DNA from: Mesaphorura yosii
Lineage: Eukaryota; Arthropoda; Collembola; Poduromorpha; Tullbergiidae
DNA length: 64,000 bases
Assembly: GCA_009869945.1 (NCBI GenBank)
Contig: WIXG01000065.1
Location: 62,001-126,000 of the forward strand
Reading direction: 5' to 3'
The translations under genes and the position numbers were made by a program. Each line of letters begins with the position of its first letter. Position 1 is the first letter of the stretch. Shown one piece after another: positions 33,249 through 44,900 of this stretch. The notes under the pieces were generated by a model. The model worked only from the letters and a program-made list of their open reading frames with translations. It had not been told where the DNA came from and searched no databases.

Positions 33249-36200
33249 ATGTTTCGATCAACCGGACACGCAACGTTTGACAAGCTTCTTGGTAAGTATA
33301 CCAGGTGGGCTTGACTGTCCTACAAATACGGCTGGTTCTGGCCCTAACCCTGACAAAACCATTACGTTTTTTGTGTTTCTTTTCAGAGAAAGCAACAAGC
33401 AACCTGCTGCTGGAACCAGATTGGCAAACAATTCTCCTTATTTGTGACTTGATTCGACAGAAAGATGTCCAGTAAGCAATTTCAAACCAAAATTTTGACA
33501 TGGAGTCCTTGCAAATTACTGTCTAAGTTCGTAATTTAATGCGTTTTCTATCTTTTTCAGGCCAAAATATGCAATCGCGGCTGTTAAGAAGAAACTCACC
33601 CATCAAAATCCACACGTTGCAATGTTTGGACTTTTGGTCCTTGAATCACTGGTGAAGAATTGTGGAAGTCCAATTCATGAAGAAGTTGCATCGAAGCAGT
33701 TCATGGAAGATTTGCGTGATCTCTGCAAGACAACCCAACATGAAAACGTTCGAGAGAAGATGCTCGAATTGATTCAGACATGGGCACATGCATTTCGCAA
33801 GGTCCCATCTTATCGTGCAGTTCAAGACGTCCTAAACATCATGAGGGCAGAAGGTTCAAAATTTCCTCCGCTTGTTGAGACGGATGTAATGTTCAAAGCT
33901 GAAATAGCACCAGAGTGGGCCGATGGTGAATGTTGCAATCGCTGCCGCACTGAATTTGGAATGCTAAACAGGAAGGTGAGGGCATCAAAAATTGTGGCAT
34001 TCATCGATTGGTTCTATTGTGTATCCTTCCCTTAAAGGAATTGCCATTAAGTGATAGTTTCATTTTCAGCATCACTGCCGAGCTTGTGGGCAAATCTTTT
34101 GTGCGAAGTGCTCGTCGAAGACAGTTACGTTGCCCAATTTTGGAATTGAGAAAGAAGTTCGGGTTTGCGAGGCATGTTTTGAGAAGTACGGAAGGTAAGT
34201 GCACATACAATCGCGTTATCTCTTACAGCCCCTGATGAATGAACACGGAATAATCGCCATGTCATGTCAAAAATTTTCAAAATATTGTGAAGAATTGGCT
34301 TGATTTCTCAATTTCAAAGTGGTCTTCCTCAAATTGACGACGAAGTTCAAGTGTTTAAAGTAACAATAATGTATTTAATCTAAATGTCCAATTTAGGGAG
34401 AGTGGTTCTAGCATTGACGATCGGGCTGATATGTTAATGAGATTGAGAGATGAGGTGCAGGGTGGGCAGGGTCGTTCAACGGCCTATAAGAATCCATCTG
34501 GAACCACAACGGTACGCCCAGCTAATGCTGGAGGAGTGATTTTTTAGACGCAAATGGTGTTTTGAACTTTGATTTGTCTAAACGCGAATGCTTGTTTTCA
34601 CTCATCATTTAATTTTGTACAATAATTTGTCTTTTGCTTTCTCTGTTGTATAGACCTCGTAGAAATTCTAATCAATCTTCAAAGAATTCCTCTAGTATGG
34701 ATGATATTCTCAATGAAGTAATTGCCGCGTCGCTCGCTGAAGCCAAAACTAAATCCAATGTAATTTTCGTTTAACTTTATTCGATTTAACTAACCCTTAC
34801 TGCGTGTTCAAACTTTCGTACTTAAATTACAACATTAACCCTACTAAACCACTTTGAATTTGTTTCGATAATGTTTTGACTGTCATGCATTGTACATTCC
34901 CATTTTAACAAGGCATTCTAACACGGCTTCTCGTTGAAATAATGCTTGCTTGTCTTGTCTTGCCCTTGCTTAACATAGCCTTTAATGTAGACTATAGATG
35001 CTTGCTTTTGTCTCCTTTCTTGTTCACCGCTTTTAGGAACTCCTACGAAGTTATTGAACCCACTTAACAAAAACTTGTTTACGTTAGCCGGGATCCCAAC
35101 AACAGCCGAAGGGTAAAACAGACGAAGAGCTGCAGGAAGAAGAGCAACTTCAACTTGCTCTGGCCATATCACAATCGGAGGCAGAAGCGAAAGAACGCGA
35201 GAAGCAAAGACAGAGTGGGCATTACTATCATCCAACCACTACCGATCATTCGTCATCTTCACCAAAGAAGTCAGCGCTGAAATCGTCGTCATCATCCGCT
35301 CCAGGACAGAGTAACACTGGTTTCGAAAGTGATGACCCCGAATTGGCTAAATATTTGGATCGCGATTACTGGGAATCACGCCACGGAACGAAAGTTGATG
35401 AGAAGAAGAGTGAGATGCCTACGAAAACTACAACCAGTTTCGGTATTGACAAATCTGGTGCAAGTTCTACTTACAATCACGTGATGAATTTCCAACCGTC
35501 TGCACCGGTAAAGGAAAATCGTGACAAGAATGATCAAATGGAAGAAATTGACACGTTTATGGAGGCTCTGAAAGCACAGATTGAAATGTTCGTGAATCGT
35601 ATGAAGTCTAACTCCAGTCGTGGAAGATCCATATATTATGACAACTCTGTACAGAGTCTGTTTATGAATATCACAGCGTTACATTCTCAACTGCTTAACT
35701 ATATTCAAACGCAGGACAATTGGAGAAGTAAGTGATTCGCTTGTGCTATTCGAAGTTTCTACAAGACTTCGAATACTTATTTCTCAACTAATTTCAGGCT
35801 ACTACGAAGGGCTGCAGGACAAACTGAATCAAGTGCGAGATGCAAGAGACGCGTTGGACGCCCTCCGGAAAGAGCACGCTGATCGATTACGCCAAATAGC
35901 AGAAGAAGCTGAGAGACAGCGCCAATACCAGATGGCACAAAAGCTCCAAGTTATGCGGCAACAGAAGAATCAGTACCTTCAATATCAGCGCGAAATGGCA
36001 TTGCAGAGAGTTCAGGAACAAGAAAGACAAATGCAGCTCAGGATTGAACAGCAAAGAATTGGCATGATTCCCCAACCACCTGGAACTTATGGCTATGGAC
36101 CTCCACCGCCACAAGGTAAGTCATTAGATAAGATCCGATACTAGGCCTAGAACTTGACGAATCTTGTTTGTAGGATACATGATGTCACCACCTCCTGAAA

Positions 36201-36616
36201 TGGGTTTGCCAGCTAATCATTACATTCCTAGTAGTGGGCAGCCTCCCATGCCATACATGTCGCCTCCGCAGCAGCAACAACAGCCGCCGAATTCGCAAGG
36301 TCAAGGCCAGGTCATGTCACCTCCGGGAGGACAGCCCCACCAGCAACAGCAGATTCAACAATCGTATCCAAATCAGTTTATGCCACCTGCTACAAGTGGC
36401 CCAATGCCACCACCGCAGTCGCAAGCACAATCTGCGATGCCTCCACATGGAGTTCCGGGAGCTCCTCATTCACAGCCACAACCACAATATTACCCACAAC
36501 AGCAACAAATGCATGTGGCACCACCACAACAGAACGGCGCCAATCCTGAGATGACGCACAACGAACCGAAGTCGACCGCTGATGCTAATACGGCTGAATT
36601 GATAAGCTTCGATTAA
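33249..36616 (+). CDS. HGS: Hrs, ESCRT-0 subunit (hepatocyte growth factor-regulated tyrosine kinase substrate)
   Basis: Hrs sits on early endosomes, binds PI3P and ubiquitinated cargo and starts sorting into multivesicular bodies with STAM. Exons: 33249-33291, 33387-33471, 33561-33975, 34070-34194, one of 34397-34511 or 34654-34759, 35088-35727, 35798-36115, 36174-36616. They give about 728 residues with the first alternative. Domains in order: VHS (1-145), FYVE (about 158-222) with WADG, RKHHCRACG and RVC; a ubiquitin-interacting motif QLQLALAISQSEAE (about 280-293) in the 35088 exon; the helical region with YLDRDYW and LLNYIQTQDNW; a coiled coil (about 485-575) rich in R/Q/E; a Pro/Gln-rich tail; and a C-terminal clathrin-box-like ELISFD. 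Order and length match family members of 750-780 residues. The start Met is followed directly by the conserved FDKLL of VHS. Confidence 0.95.
34397..34511 (+). other. HGS alternative exon 5a (Ser/charged linker)
   Basis: An acceptor AATTTAG and a donor ACG|GTACGC bound 115 nt. The exon accepts phase 2 (completing AG from the FYVE exon) and leaves phase 0, so it joins the 35088 exon correctly. It encodes a linker beginning ESGSSIDDRADML and ending in Thr residues. It cannot be joined in frame to exon 5b, because the next codons would be ACC TCG TAG. Confidence 0.75.
34654..34759 (+). other. HGS alternative exon 5b (UIM-like helix)
   Basis: An acceptor TTGTATAG and a donor AAT|GTAATT bound 106 nt, which also accept phase 2 and leave phase 0. 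Joined directly to the FYVE exon it reads on through PRRNSNQSSKNSSSMDDI and then EVIAASLAEAK, which resembles a degenerate ubiquitin-interacting motif (Val in place of the central Ala). Its length (3n+1) and phases mirror exon 5a, so the two look mutually exclusive. Confidence 0.6.
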
Positions 36617-36819
36617 AATGATAATTCGATATTGCCTTTACATTTACCAATGTACGTAGTCAAATGTTTTAGTTGTGCTCACTTATGTATGATAATCGCT
36701 TTACATTTTTCTCCGGTTCCAATTGTTTCTAACGATTTTGGCCAGTGATATAGCGATGTGGATTTCAATTTCGATTCGAATGCTTATTGCATAATTTCCA
36801 CTGGTACTGGTGATGATTG

Positions 36820-36825
36820 AATAAA
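36820..36825 (+). terminator. Poly(A) signal of HGS
   Basis: AATAAA lies 204 nt after the HGS stop codon, the first such hexamer downstream. Confidence 0.7.
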
Positions 36826-36880
36826 AGTTTGCATTGGGCAATTTTCATGAAGCAGTATCTACTTTCTGCATACAAGTTGG

Positions 36881-36886
36881 TTTATT
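36881..36886 (-). terminator. Candidate poly(A) signal of UBFD1
   Basis: TTTATT on the plus strand reads AATAAA on the minus strand, 409 nt after the UBFD1 stop. HGS and UBFD1 are convergent, and their poly(A) signals lie about 55 bp apart, so their 3' ends probably abut or overlap. Confidence 0.5.
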
Positions 36887-37294
36887 TGGACATTAAAGAA
36901 AATGTTCCAAAGTAACAAAGTACGCCTTACTGCATGCTATTTCTAACTTCGTGGTTTCAAACAGATCTAAATGACCGCAGATACTTTTAAGAGTTACGTA
37001 TAAATAATTACAAAACTTAGCCTACGCGTTCTGCACTTTTGAACTGAAGTATTTGAAGAAATGATCCGAATTGAGTGTCCGATTTCAAAACAGACCAATT
37101 TCTGCAACATGGTGAAAAAATATGAACATAGCTTACTCGAATACAATCACTGAAGGTATTTTCTAGTTTTAGCTTTAATTTTGTAGGCGATGTATGTGGA
37201 AACTTTTTGCGACTACTTTGGCTTACAAGGGTTGAAGTTGAGTCAATTCGATTGAGCGTCTTAGTCTTGGGTTCCGTTGGTAAGTGAAAAGTCT

Positions 37295-38770
37295 TCATGG
37301 GCTTAGAGCAGCTTTGATTGCCTCCACGTACTGCATGATACATGAGATACATTGGCATTGGCAGCAACAAATTAGCGTCAGATTAACAACACGAGCTTAG
37401 GAAACTATGAAACTAACCTGGGCCGGCACCCAATAGATGTAGAATCGAGACGCCTCGGTAGGGCCCAGTTGAATAGCCATGATGTGATAGTGTTCAAAGC
37501 CTGTAATCGGTTGACTCACGACTGCCTTGACACTTCCGATAGGTACCTTTTCAGTTCTTTCCTTTGTACCTATCCATAGCTAAAATTGGATCAAAGGAAA
37601 TCAGTTGACAGCTCATATTCAAGCATGAATTAGGCATTAAGGAGGCCGTGTTTTCTTACCTCATCAGACTCAAGTTTAAAAGTTAGCCGAACCTTCGACC
37701 CCTTAGCACCAACCATACCTTTAAAAAGTGCAAGAAGTTTTGCATTATTTACTAATACGTATTGGTATTGTAAAGCAGCAAAGATGATGACTAGCAAAGG
37801 TTTCCTTACCGGATATTGGAAAAGGTGGCAGCTCATCATTACAATTTGAAATCCCAGGCATCACATCGTCGGGTATACCCTGGACCAAAAACATCGAGAA
37901 ATTATACTTCGATCGCAGAAGCTAAGAGGAAATTCAAGTTCAACCCGCAAAAGTTTCTTGCCTTATCAATAACTTTTTGATGTCGTGGCAAGGAACACCA
38001 GTTTTTAGGCACATTTGAACTGACGCCTGCAGTTTCTTCTTGCAGTTCCTTCTCAGTTGGTTTTTGAGCAACTTTCATTACATCACACAAAGCTGTTCCA
38101 ATGATTAGAACCTTCGATCCATTTGTCAGGCCTAATGATTCTAATGTTACTTCGTCCTTGGCATTGCCTTTGACCAGGACCTTCATTAGAGCTGCGGTAA
38201 CGTTAGTCGACTTCTCCACAATCCTTTTCAAATCACCTGTAAGAGAAATTGAAATCTGATTGATTCATTCAAGTTCACTTGTGAGCGAAACCCCTGATGG
38301 CACGTACCGACTGTTTTCTTGAGTGAAATCTTAATTGGCATTGGATTTTTGTTAAAGATCACTCGCAATTCAACTTCAGGTCCCGGCTCGGCCGGCTCCG
38401 GCCGCCTGTCTTCAGTGATGCTCATATCTTCTTCGCTGTCATTATGTTCTAGTCTTTTGAGTATACTAGCGCTAAGGTCGTCTACACAAGGTGTTGATGA
38501 AGAAGCGGACGTGGAGGGCTTTTCTTCAGCATTGGATTGGCTACTGCTGCTGTACTTATCCTTAATCTCGTCCGGAATCGTTGTTTCGTAACTGTTTGGA
38601 GGATTGGCCTCGATGGTTTTTGTGCCACCAGAATTGCTCTTTACATCTCCATTGTTTCCCACGTGGCCATCCACAGTTGAAGTTACGTTGTTATCCTGCT
38701 CCTGCGGTGTATTTCCATCACTGGCAGAATTATCAGGGCCGTTACTTTCTCCACCAGTTGTTCCATCCAT
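37295..38770 (-). CDS. UBFD1: Ubiquitin-like domain protein UBFD1
   Basis: UBFD1 is a conserved, poorly understood ubiquitin-family-domain protein reported to bind polyubiquitin. Exons (minus): 38770-38308, 38236-37962, 37879-37810, 37718-37660, 37579-37418, 37330-37295. They sum exactly to 354 residues. The N-terminal third is acidic and Ser/Thr-rich. A ubiquitin-like fold follows (about 145-215: LRVIFNKNPMPIKISLKKTV, later LESLGLTNGSKVLIIG). The C-terminal domain is the family signature: RHQKVIDKGIPDDVMP, VRLTFKLE, LWIGTKERTEKVPIGSVKAV, then FQLGPTEAS-like IQLGPTEASRF and IYWVPAQYVEAI. The human protein ends a little longer after this point. The start was chosen at MDGTTGG because an acceptor (TTGTTTAG at about 38814) lies just upstream, implying an untranslated first exon. 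The intron at 37880-37961 starts with GC. Confidence 0.92.
37880..37961 (-). other. GC-AG intron in UBFD1
   Basis: On the minus strand the exon ends GTTATTGATAAG and is followed by GCAAGAAAC. The acceptor is GGTCCAG before GGTATACCC. This joins DK to GIPDDVMP, the order conserved in UBFD1 proteins. No GT donor preserves the frame. Confidence 0.8.
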
Positions 38771-39838
38771 CCTGACTCTGAGGCACTGTTGGAATTTCCG
38801 ACAGCCTAAACAACAAAAAGAACGCACGTGTCTGCCATCATTGCCATTCCAGTGTATAACTGTCACTATCTATTATCAGGAATCTCAATCGATTCGGCTG
38901 ACTCGCACTCGCACCTGCCACGCATGCGGTCAAGAATGAATTCGAGAATTTCACAAAGTAAGTCAAGTTCAATGGACTTACACTCCTTGGATGACAGTCA
39001 ATAAATTGATGGGACAAACCTCTTAACTGCCTATTTAACTGATAATTTTGTTCCGTTTGTACAGTAGCGTTACGTTGCTGGCGATTGATGTTCTGCTCGT
39101 GGTGATCATAAATTGTGTTCGTAAATCAACTTCAAATTCAATACGAATATCGACACGGTGTCTTGTGGTCGTGGCCTTCCTTGTTCTTTGCGGACAGCGT
39201 ATCTCAGCTCAGGCCTGAATGACTCTGCCAAATTCTGTATTCGGTTCGTGTTTACATAAATAATTCTGTGTTGGGCAAATGGAAATTCGCGAACACGATT
39301 TTTCCTTTCTCTCCTCGCTCGGCCGTGTCATCTCGTCGTGATTGCTCGTGCGTGGATTAAAAATTCGCTTATGTGCTAAGCTCCGCCATCGCTTTCGCTC
39401 GCAAGTGGCAAGTCTGGAAGTCGCGATGATCTCAATTTTGCTCAATTCAAGCAATGACGCTAATCTGGCAGGATACTACTGATGATTTACTGATATCATG
39501 AAACCTTTGTACGCCTTGGCGGATCCGGCCTGATCTCATCTGCATCAGGGAATTAGAATGAGAATTACGATGAGAATGAAATGTTAACAGGAAGCTTGAA
39601 AGAATCTGTCAAGAACTTCTCTGTGTTTTGGCTACACTCGTGTGAATTCGTGAGGTTTTTATTCTCCGAGTCCGAGCGAGATCATGAGTTTTTGTTTACG
39701 ATTCTTTATGATTGAGAATTTAAAAAAAGAGAAATCTCATTTCGGAAACTGATACGAATTAATTGCGTTAATTCCCATTGAGTAGAATAAATCTAATCAA
39801 CACTCTGAAATGAAGCTAGGATCAAACCTCAAGACAAT

Positions 39839-40587
39839 ATGGACAGAATTACAGTCATTTCAGCAGTTTTATTCGTGATAGCGGACATATTCTCCATTGT
39901 CAGCCTGATACTTCCTGATTGGGTAGTGACTGATGTAGCAGGTAGGTGATAACATTCATCAATAAGACGTTTTGACGTATCCCATCATGCCTAAATGCCT
40001 ACTCTTTAATTCAGGTGATACGAGGCTCGGGCTGATGCGAGAATGCATCACAGTTCACAATCGCCCACAAATCTGCATTAGTCCAACACTGCCACTGGAA
40101 TGGAACATCACATTATTGTGTATTCTAGTAGGCTGCATTGCAGTGACGACGACGGTGGTCCTGCTAGTTGTGTCACACTGGGAAAGAAGTGTCATTTCGC
40201 ATGCCAGATGGATTGGATTCTTAGCAAGTAAGCAGCAGCAGAAAACTAATTGAGTAGAAGAAGAATCCATAAAATGTTTCATGCGTTCATTTTTCTTTCT
40301 TGTCTCCAGTGGTCCTGTTTTGCTTGGCCGCAGTCATTTTCCCTGTCGGATTTCACATTAATTCCATTGGAGGCGAGCCATACCAGCTGCCAAATTCCTA
40401 CCAAGTAAGCCTTTTGTGCCTCGTCTGCATCGCGATTCGTAATCTTATTCGTGTTGTGACCAATGTCCAACCATGATGTGCCTTTTCTGTGCAGGTGGGT
40501 GTCTCGTACATATTTTTTGTACTGGCTTTATGGATTACAGTGATCTCAGAATTATTCGTCGGAAAAGTCTGCCTACCCCATCTTTAA
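39839..40587 (+). CDS. MOSMO: Modulator of Smoothened protein (four-pass membrane protein)
   Basis: In vertebrates MOSMO works with the MEGF8-MGRN1 E3 ligase complex to lower Smoothened at the cell surface and primary cilium, damping Hedgehog signalling. Exons: 39839-39941, 40015-40227, 40310-40404, 40495-40587, giving 167 residues, the same length as the human protein. Four hydrophobic segments are visible (about 7-28, 65-88, 98-117, 139-158). Family words include LVVSHWERSV, ARWIGFLAMVLFCLAAVIFP, GFHINSIGGEPYQLPNSYQVG and the C-terminal GKVCLPHL. The first extracellular loop has two cysteines (GLMRECITVHNRPQICI), conserved in position. A donor-like TCACAAA|GTAAGT at about 38957 may end a 5' UTR exon. 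The gene is divergent from UBFD1 and convergent with ADAT3. Confidence 0.93.
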
Positions 40588-40768
40588 GTTGAATAGATTA
40601 GTACCCAAAGAGCAAATGCAAAATGTGGGCATTGGTGAATTTCTATCAAACCGTTCCAGCCATCAATCATGAATCTTGAACGTGGGGCAGAACCACGAAA
40701 GTGTTTTTATGAATTCGTAATCTCGCATTTAACCCTCACCACCATTTCCACTATCAATTTAATTAGTA

Positions 40769-40774
40769 TTTATT
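40769..40774 (-). terminator. Candidate poly(A) signal of ADAT3
   Basis: TTTATT on the plus strand is AATAAA on the minus strand, 151 nt after the ADAT3 stop and about 180 bp from the convergent MOSMO stop. No such signal lies between REXO5 and ADAT3, so this may end a shared transcript. Confidence 0.5.
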
Positions 40775-40925
40775 TACCCGAACTTCTAGTACAATATGCA
40801 ACACGATAAAGCAAGTAACAATTATGTCAAAATACAGCTCATTTCATAATATTTGCACAAGACAAAGCATTTCATTCCTAAAAATTTCTCGCCAAAAACG
40901 AATAATTAGAATTTCTACTTAATTA

Positions 40926-41918
40926 TCAACTTACACTAACATGGAATACACTGAATCTGTGATTGATCCCTGGAAGACAATGCAGTTTAACTTTAGACCC
41001 AAGGCCTCCATCAGGACTTTGATGAATAAAGAAGACTCGCCGAACTCTTGAATGCAGCATTGCCATCGCACACATTAAGCATGGTTCATGTGTCAAATAC
41101 GCGTCCAGTCCAGTGCAGAGATAATCCTTTGGTGTATCTCGTGGACGGCTGGAATTCGCTTGAACTTGGGCTCCTTCCAGGCTGGCACCGGTAACGGCAC
41201 TCGGTAGCGGTTTTCCACCTTGGAGTCTTGCAATTGCGTCAATGGCCATCATGACGCAATGTTTAAGGGCATGTTGTTCATTGGGTAGTCCAGACGTGCA
41301 AATTAACACTTCGTTCGCATCATGAATAAGGCAAATCGGCCTATTTCCGTTCTCCTCACTTGATTCCAGAATTTTATTCACATTCTGTTCAACTGTGCTG
41401 ATTTCGTGCTGGCTGAACCCGCAATTCTCCTCAGTCAACAGCTTCTCAACGGATTTGTCAGGATGAAAATTACAAGGCCAGTAAGTTAAGATGTCGTTGT
41501 ATTGGCTTCGAGTTAGTGGCTGAGAAGAAGGCACTTGAACCATTTGCAGGGACTCCAAGTCTAGCCCCTTGAAGTAATTTTCATCTTTTCCTTCCAGTAA
41601 AGTTGTTTTCATTCGAGTGATTGAATCTTCTTCATTCATGGACGCAGGCGCGATTATTATTCGCAGGACGCCTTGTTTGTGCTGAATTCGTTTCAAGTGG
41701 CAAAGTGACGTTGGCAGTGGTGGAAGTTTGTTCATTAAATTCGTGGCTTCACGACGGTCAATTATGTTTGCGATATGTACAGTAGCAAGGGCACTCTCTT
41801 GAGTGAAAGCGTCCGACAAAATTGCTTTGATTTTGATATTCTTCATTTGTAGTTTTACTCTTTTGCTTTGTGGTTGGTATTCTTCGACAGTTTTTTCTTC
41901 TTGATTTGGGCAGCTCAT
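40926..41918 (-). CDS. ADAT3: tRNA adenosine-34 deaminase subunit ADAT3 (non-catalytic partner)
   Basis: ADAT2/ADAT3 turns adenosine 34 of tRNA anticodons into inosine; ADAT3 is the structural, tRNA-positioning subunit. This is a single-exon gene of 330 residues, close to the usual 330-350. The N-terminal half carries the ADAT3-specific domain (LPPLPTSLCHLKRIQ, TYWPCNFHPDKS). The C-terminal half is the deaminase fold with the zinc-binding PCLMCAMAMLHSRVRRVFF. The catalytic Glu of the HAE motif is absent: the motif reads HCV (ALKHCVMMAID), as in other ADAT3 proteins where it is HPV, so lack of activity is expected rather than a defect. KLHCLPGINHRFSVFHV closes the protein. The ATG lies 36 nt after the REXO5 stop on the same strand with no poly(A) signal between, suggesting co-transcription. 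Confidence 0.93.
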   Translation of the reverse strand: MSCPNQEEKTVEEYQPQSKRVKLQMKNIKIKAILSDAFTQESALATVHIANIIDRREATNLMNKLPPLPTSLCHLKRIQHKQGVLRIIIAPASMNEEDSITRMKTTLLEGKDENYFKGLDLESLQMVQVPSSQPLTRSQYNDILTYWPCNFHPDKSVEKLLTEENCGFSQHEISTVEQNVNKILESSEENGNRPICLIHDANEVLICTSGLPNEQHALKHCVMMAIDAIARLQGGKPLPSAVTGASLEGAQVQANSSRPRDTPKDYLCTGLDAYLTHEPCLMCAMAMLHSRVRRVFFIHQSPDGGLGSKVKLHCLPGINHRFSVFHVSVS

Positions 41919-41954
41919 TTTGATCCTCTCAATAGAAATCCTGACTGGAATTTG

Positions 41955-44900
41955 CTATCGTGGTTTTTTCGGTGAGTTGATGCTGACGAAACACACGCCA
42001 TTAGCTTGGCGTGGACTCGTGTCGATTTTTGCGTCGATTTCTTGTTGAGAGGATTCTGTTGAGCTTTGGTTGTCGATTAGAGTAAAACTGTCGTCGCTTG
42101 CATCAGTTTGGTATTTCTGTTCTAGCAATGTCTTTGTATTCGTCGGACCGGAGAATAAAATTAGACAAAACCCGTTCAAGGATACGTGACTGTACACATC
42201 ATTACACCATTTGTCCACTTTCTTCAAAAACTTTTCTAGTTTGTTTGGATTGCTCGACTTCTTGACTTTCTCCAATTTCTTGGATACATCCAAGTGAGCG
42301 AGAGCAAAATTGTGGTTCACTGCCGCGTCTTTGAGAGCGGAAATTGTTTCCTTATAGTCATCTTCAGGAACCTTCGAAAACGAAAATCGAACATTGTTTT
42401 TGTTGGAGTTCGGGCATACTACAGGTATAAGTAATGCTAGAATAGACGATGTAGAAACTAACCGGAACGAAAACAGCGGGGTTATTGTCTTCAGATGAGT
42501 AGTTTTTGTACGTTTCAAGAATAGATTCTGTCCCGACAAGAGCTACTGTTAGACGAAAGAAAGAGAACATTCAGTGAAGCATCGTCACAACAACAAATTC
42601 TCGCCACAACATTTGTTATTCCAACCTGTTTTGTTGACTTTCCTTGTATGGGCGAATATTGAAGATGTTAATTGGCATTCAGGAATAGGAGCACTTGGAC
42701 TAACGCCTTTGCCGTCCTGACTTAGGGAATAGTCACCAAAATGATATCCTATTTAAGTGAAAGCAAAGAAATCCTTACAATAAGCAGTAGGCAGGTTACT
42801 TTGAGGTATAATCACCTTTTGATAATTTCAGTTTGACCAGCTTCATTGCCGCGCTCGCGTCTTCAGTGGGACAGTGCCCCGACTTATCCTTTTGAATATC
42901 CTCTTTCAGAAAGTATTCACTTAAGTGCGACAATTTCGATTTTCGCCCACGATAGGGTGTCATGTTGAATATGACGCTTGTGTCAATCACGTAAGGATGG
43001 ATCATCTGAAAAGTAATTGATAGCAGAACTCCATTTCAAAAGCGCTTAAGGCTTGACTTTTTGAATCTTACCTCGATCGCTTGCAAATCACAGTTTAAAG
43101 AATGTCCAATAAGAATAGCATCATCCGGGAGAATTTTTTGAATAGCAGCTTGAACATCTTCCAACGTGGTGGTAATGTCTTGTAACATTTCCTTTGTAAT
43201 ACCGGAAAACTTTGTTAAGTAGTTCACGATGCGATTCTTCGGTTTCACTAAAGACTCATATACGACCTAGAAAACAATGCGCCTGATTTAACTGGTGGAA
43301 CGAAACAACGAAAAATCAAATCCAGACATACTACCTCCAACTGCTCGTTGACAACTGAAATGCGAGTCAATTCACTTTGAACTTCTGTCATACACATTTC
43401 ACAATCGATGGCAAACATGGGAGAAAACTGAGAAACTTCTTTGTATTCAGGTTTGGTATGTTTGAAGTTCACGAATCTGAAAAGTTTTAGAAATCGGTTA
43501 TTGCTTCAAAAATGTTAACTTTTCGAAGCAGCATTGTATTGAATTGCACTCACTTAGAAAATGTATTATCAAGACACAGTGGAAAGTTTTCACTGAGCAT
43601 TTGACTTGGGGAGAGGAGTAAGTACGTCCGATCAAACATGTCTCCAGGTGGTAATTTTGGGATTTCGCTAGATCTTAGCACCGGCGCCTGGGCTTCAATT
43701 GTTGGGTTTGAAACTTGAATTCGAAACATTGACCGAAAGACCTTGAAGCATTCCCTTGAGCTCACTGCAGCTTCGAGGGTTCCGTACTCTAAAATACATA
43801 AATAATCAAATGAACTTGTAGATAAAGCTTAATGCTTAATCCGACTTCTTCGAACTTACTTTCCAGGATTTTGTGTTTCTGGTTTATTGATAGTGGAACC
43901 GAAGCTAATTCTTGAGGGACTCCGCTTCCATAATGAGATGGTGCCAATATTTCCACTCGATTTTCAAAATGCCGTTTGAGATGTGGAAATAAGTGTTCAT
44001 TCACCATGAAATCTGTTGTTGACAACCCCTCAAGTACAAGGGCAACCATGTGTGTTATGTTATTGTGTTTTTGAATGGAACACCACCTGAGTAAATTAAT
44101 AGAATCGTTTGGAAAAATTCCACGGAACTCGACGAAGCGTAGAAGAATCTAAAGAGTAGCTTACCTTTGTGGCTGATTAATCCCATTGTTTCCACATAAC
44201 GTATACAGAAGCAAATGCTGAACATCACACATCAGAATTGGAACCCGATCTGAATTATTCTGTGCCAACGAAGCAGTTAATCCTGCTTCCCGAAGCTGGA
44301 ACCTAGGAAATTTCTATCCAGAAAAAGCATAATTATAAAAGTAGCTTTTGACGAACGGGTTATTTATTTAGATGAGGTTCGTGTATACCTCCAGAATCTT
44401 CTTGCGTTCAGTAAGTTGCTTTTTCATAATTCTGAACTCTTCTGGACTTAGACGCGGACGCTCTGGTGCAGTTGTTCCATTTGCGTTACCATGAGAATCC
44501 CTTATTGGCTCAGGTGTAGAGATTTCCTGCCTGGGCTGCATTGAACAAGATTACAGAAAGTTTTCTTTGCATTTCATTCTCATTAATCATACCTGAAAAT
44601 TCAACTTTGATTTTAATCCTTCGAATTCCGCAATCTTCTGTCTGCGCTCCTCCAACTGTTTCTTAAGCGACTCAATTTCTGCACTAGGAATCACTTTCGT
44701 CTTCGAGCTACCATTAGAATTTGGGGTGGAACTCTCTGCTTCCAACTTCATATGTTTGGCCACATCCGAGTCCAACAACTCTCCAGGCTGAAAAGAAATA
44801 TGTGCAAACTTTTCAGTACCATAAACTCATTACTTGAAGTTTAGCGCACAAGTTCATCAGTTCTTAACTATCTTAACATACCCTTTTCATTTCGTCGTTT

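Noticed and set aside
40926..41918. ADAT3 as a defective deaminase pseudogene because the catalytic Glu is missing
   Set aside because: ADAT3 proteins normally lack this Glu. The frame is fully open and the zinc ligands are present.
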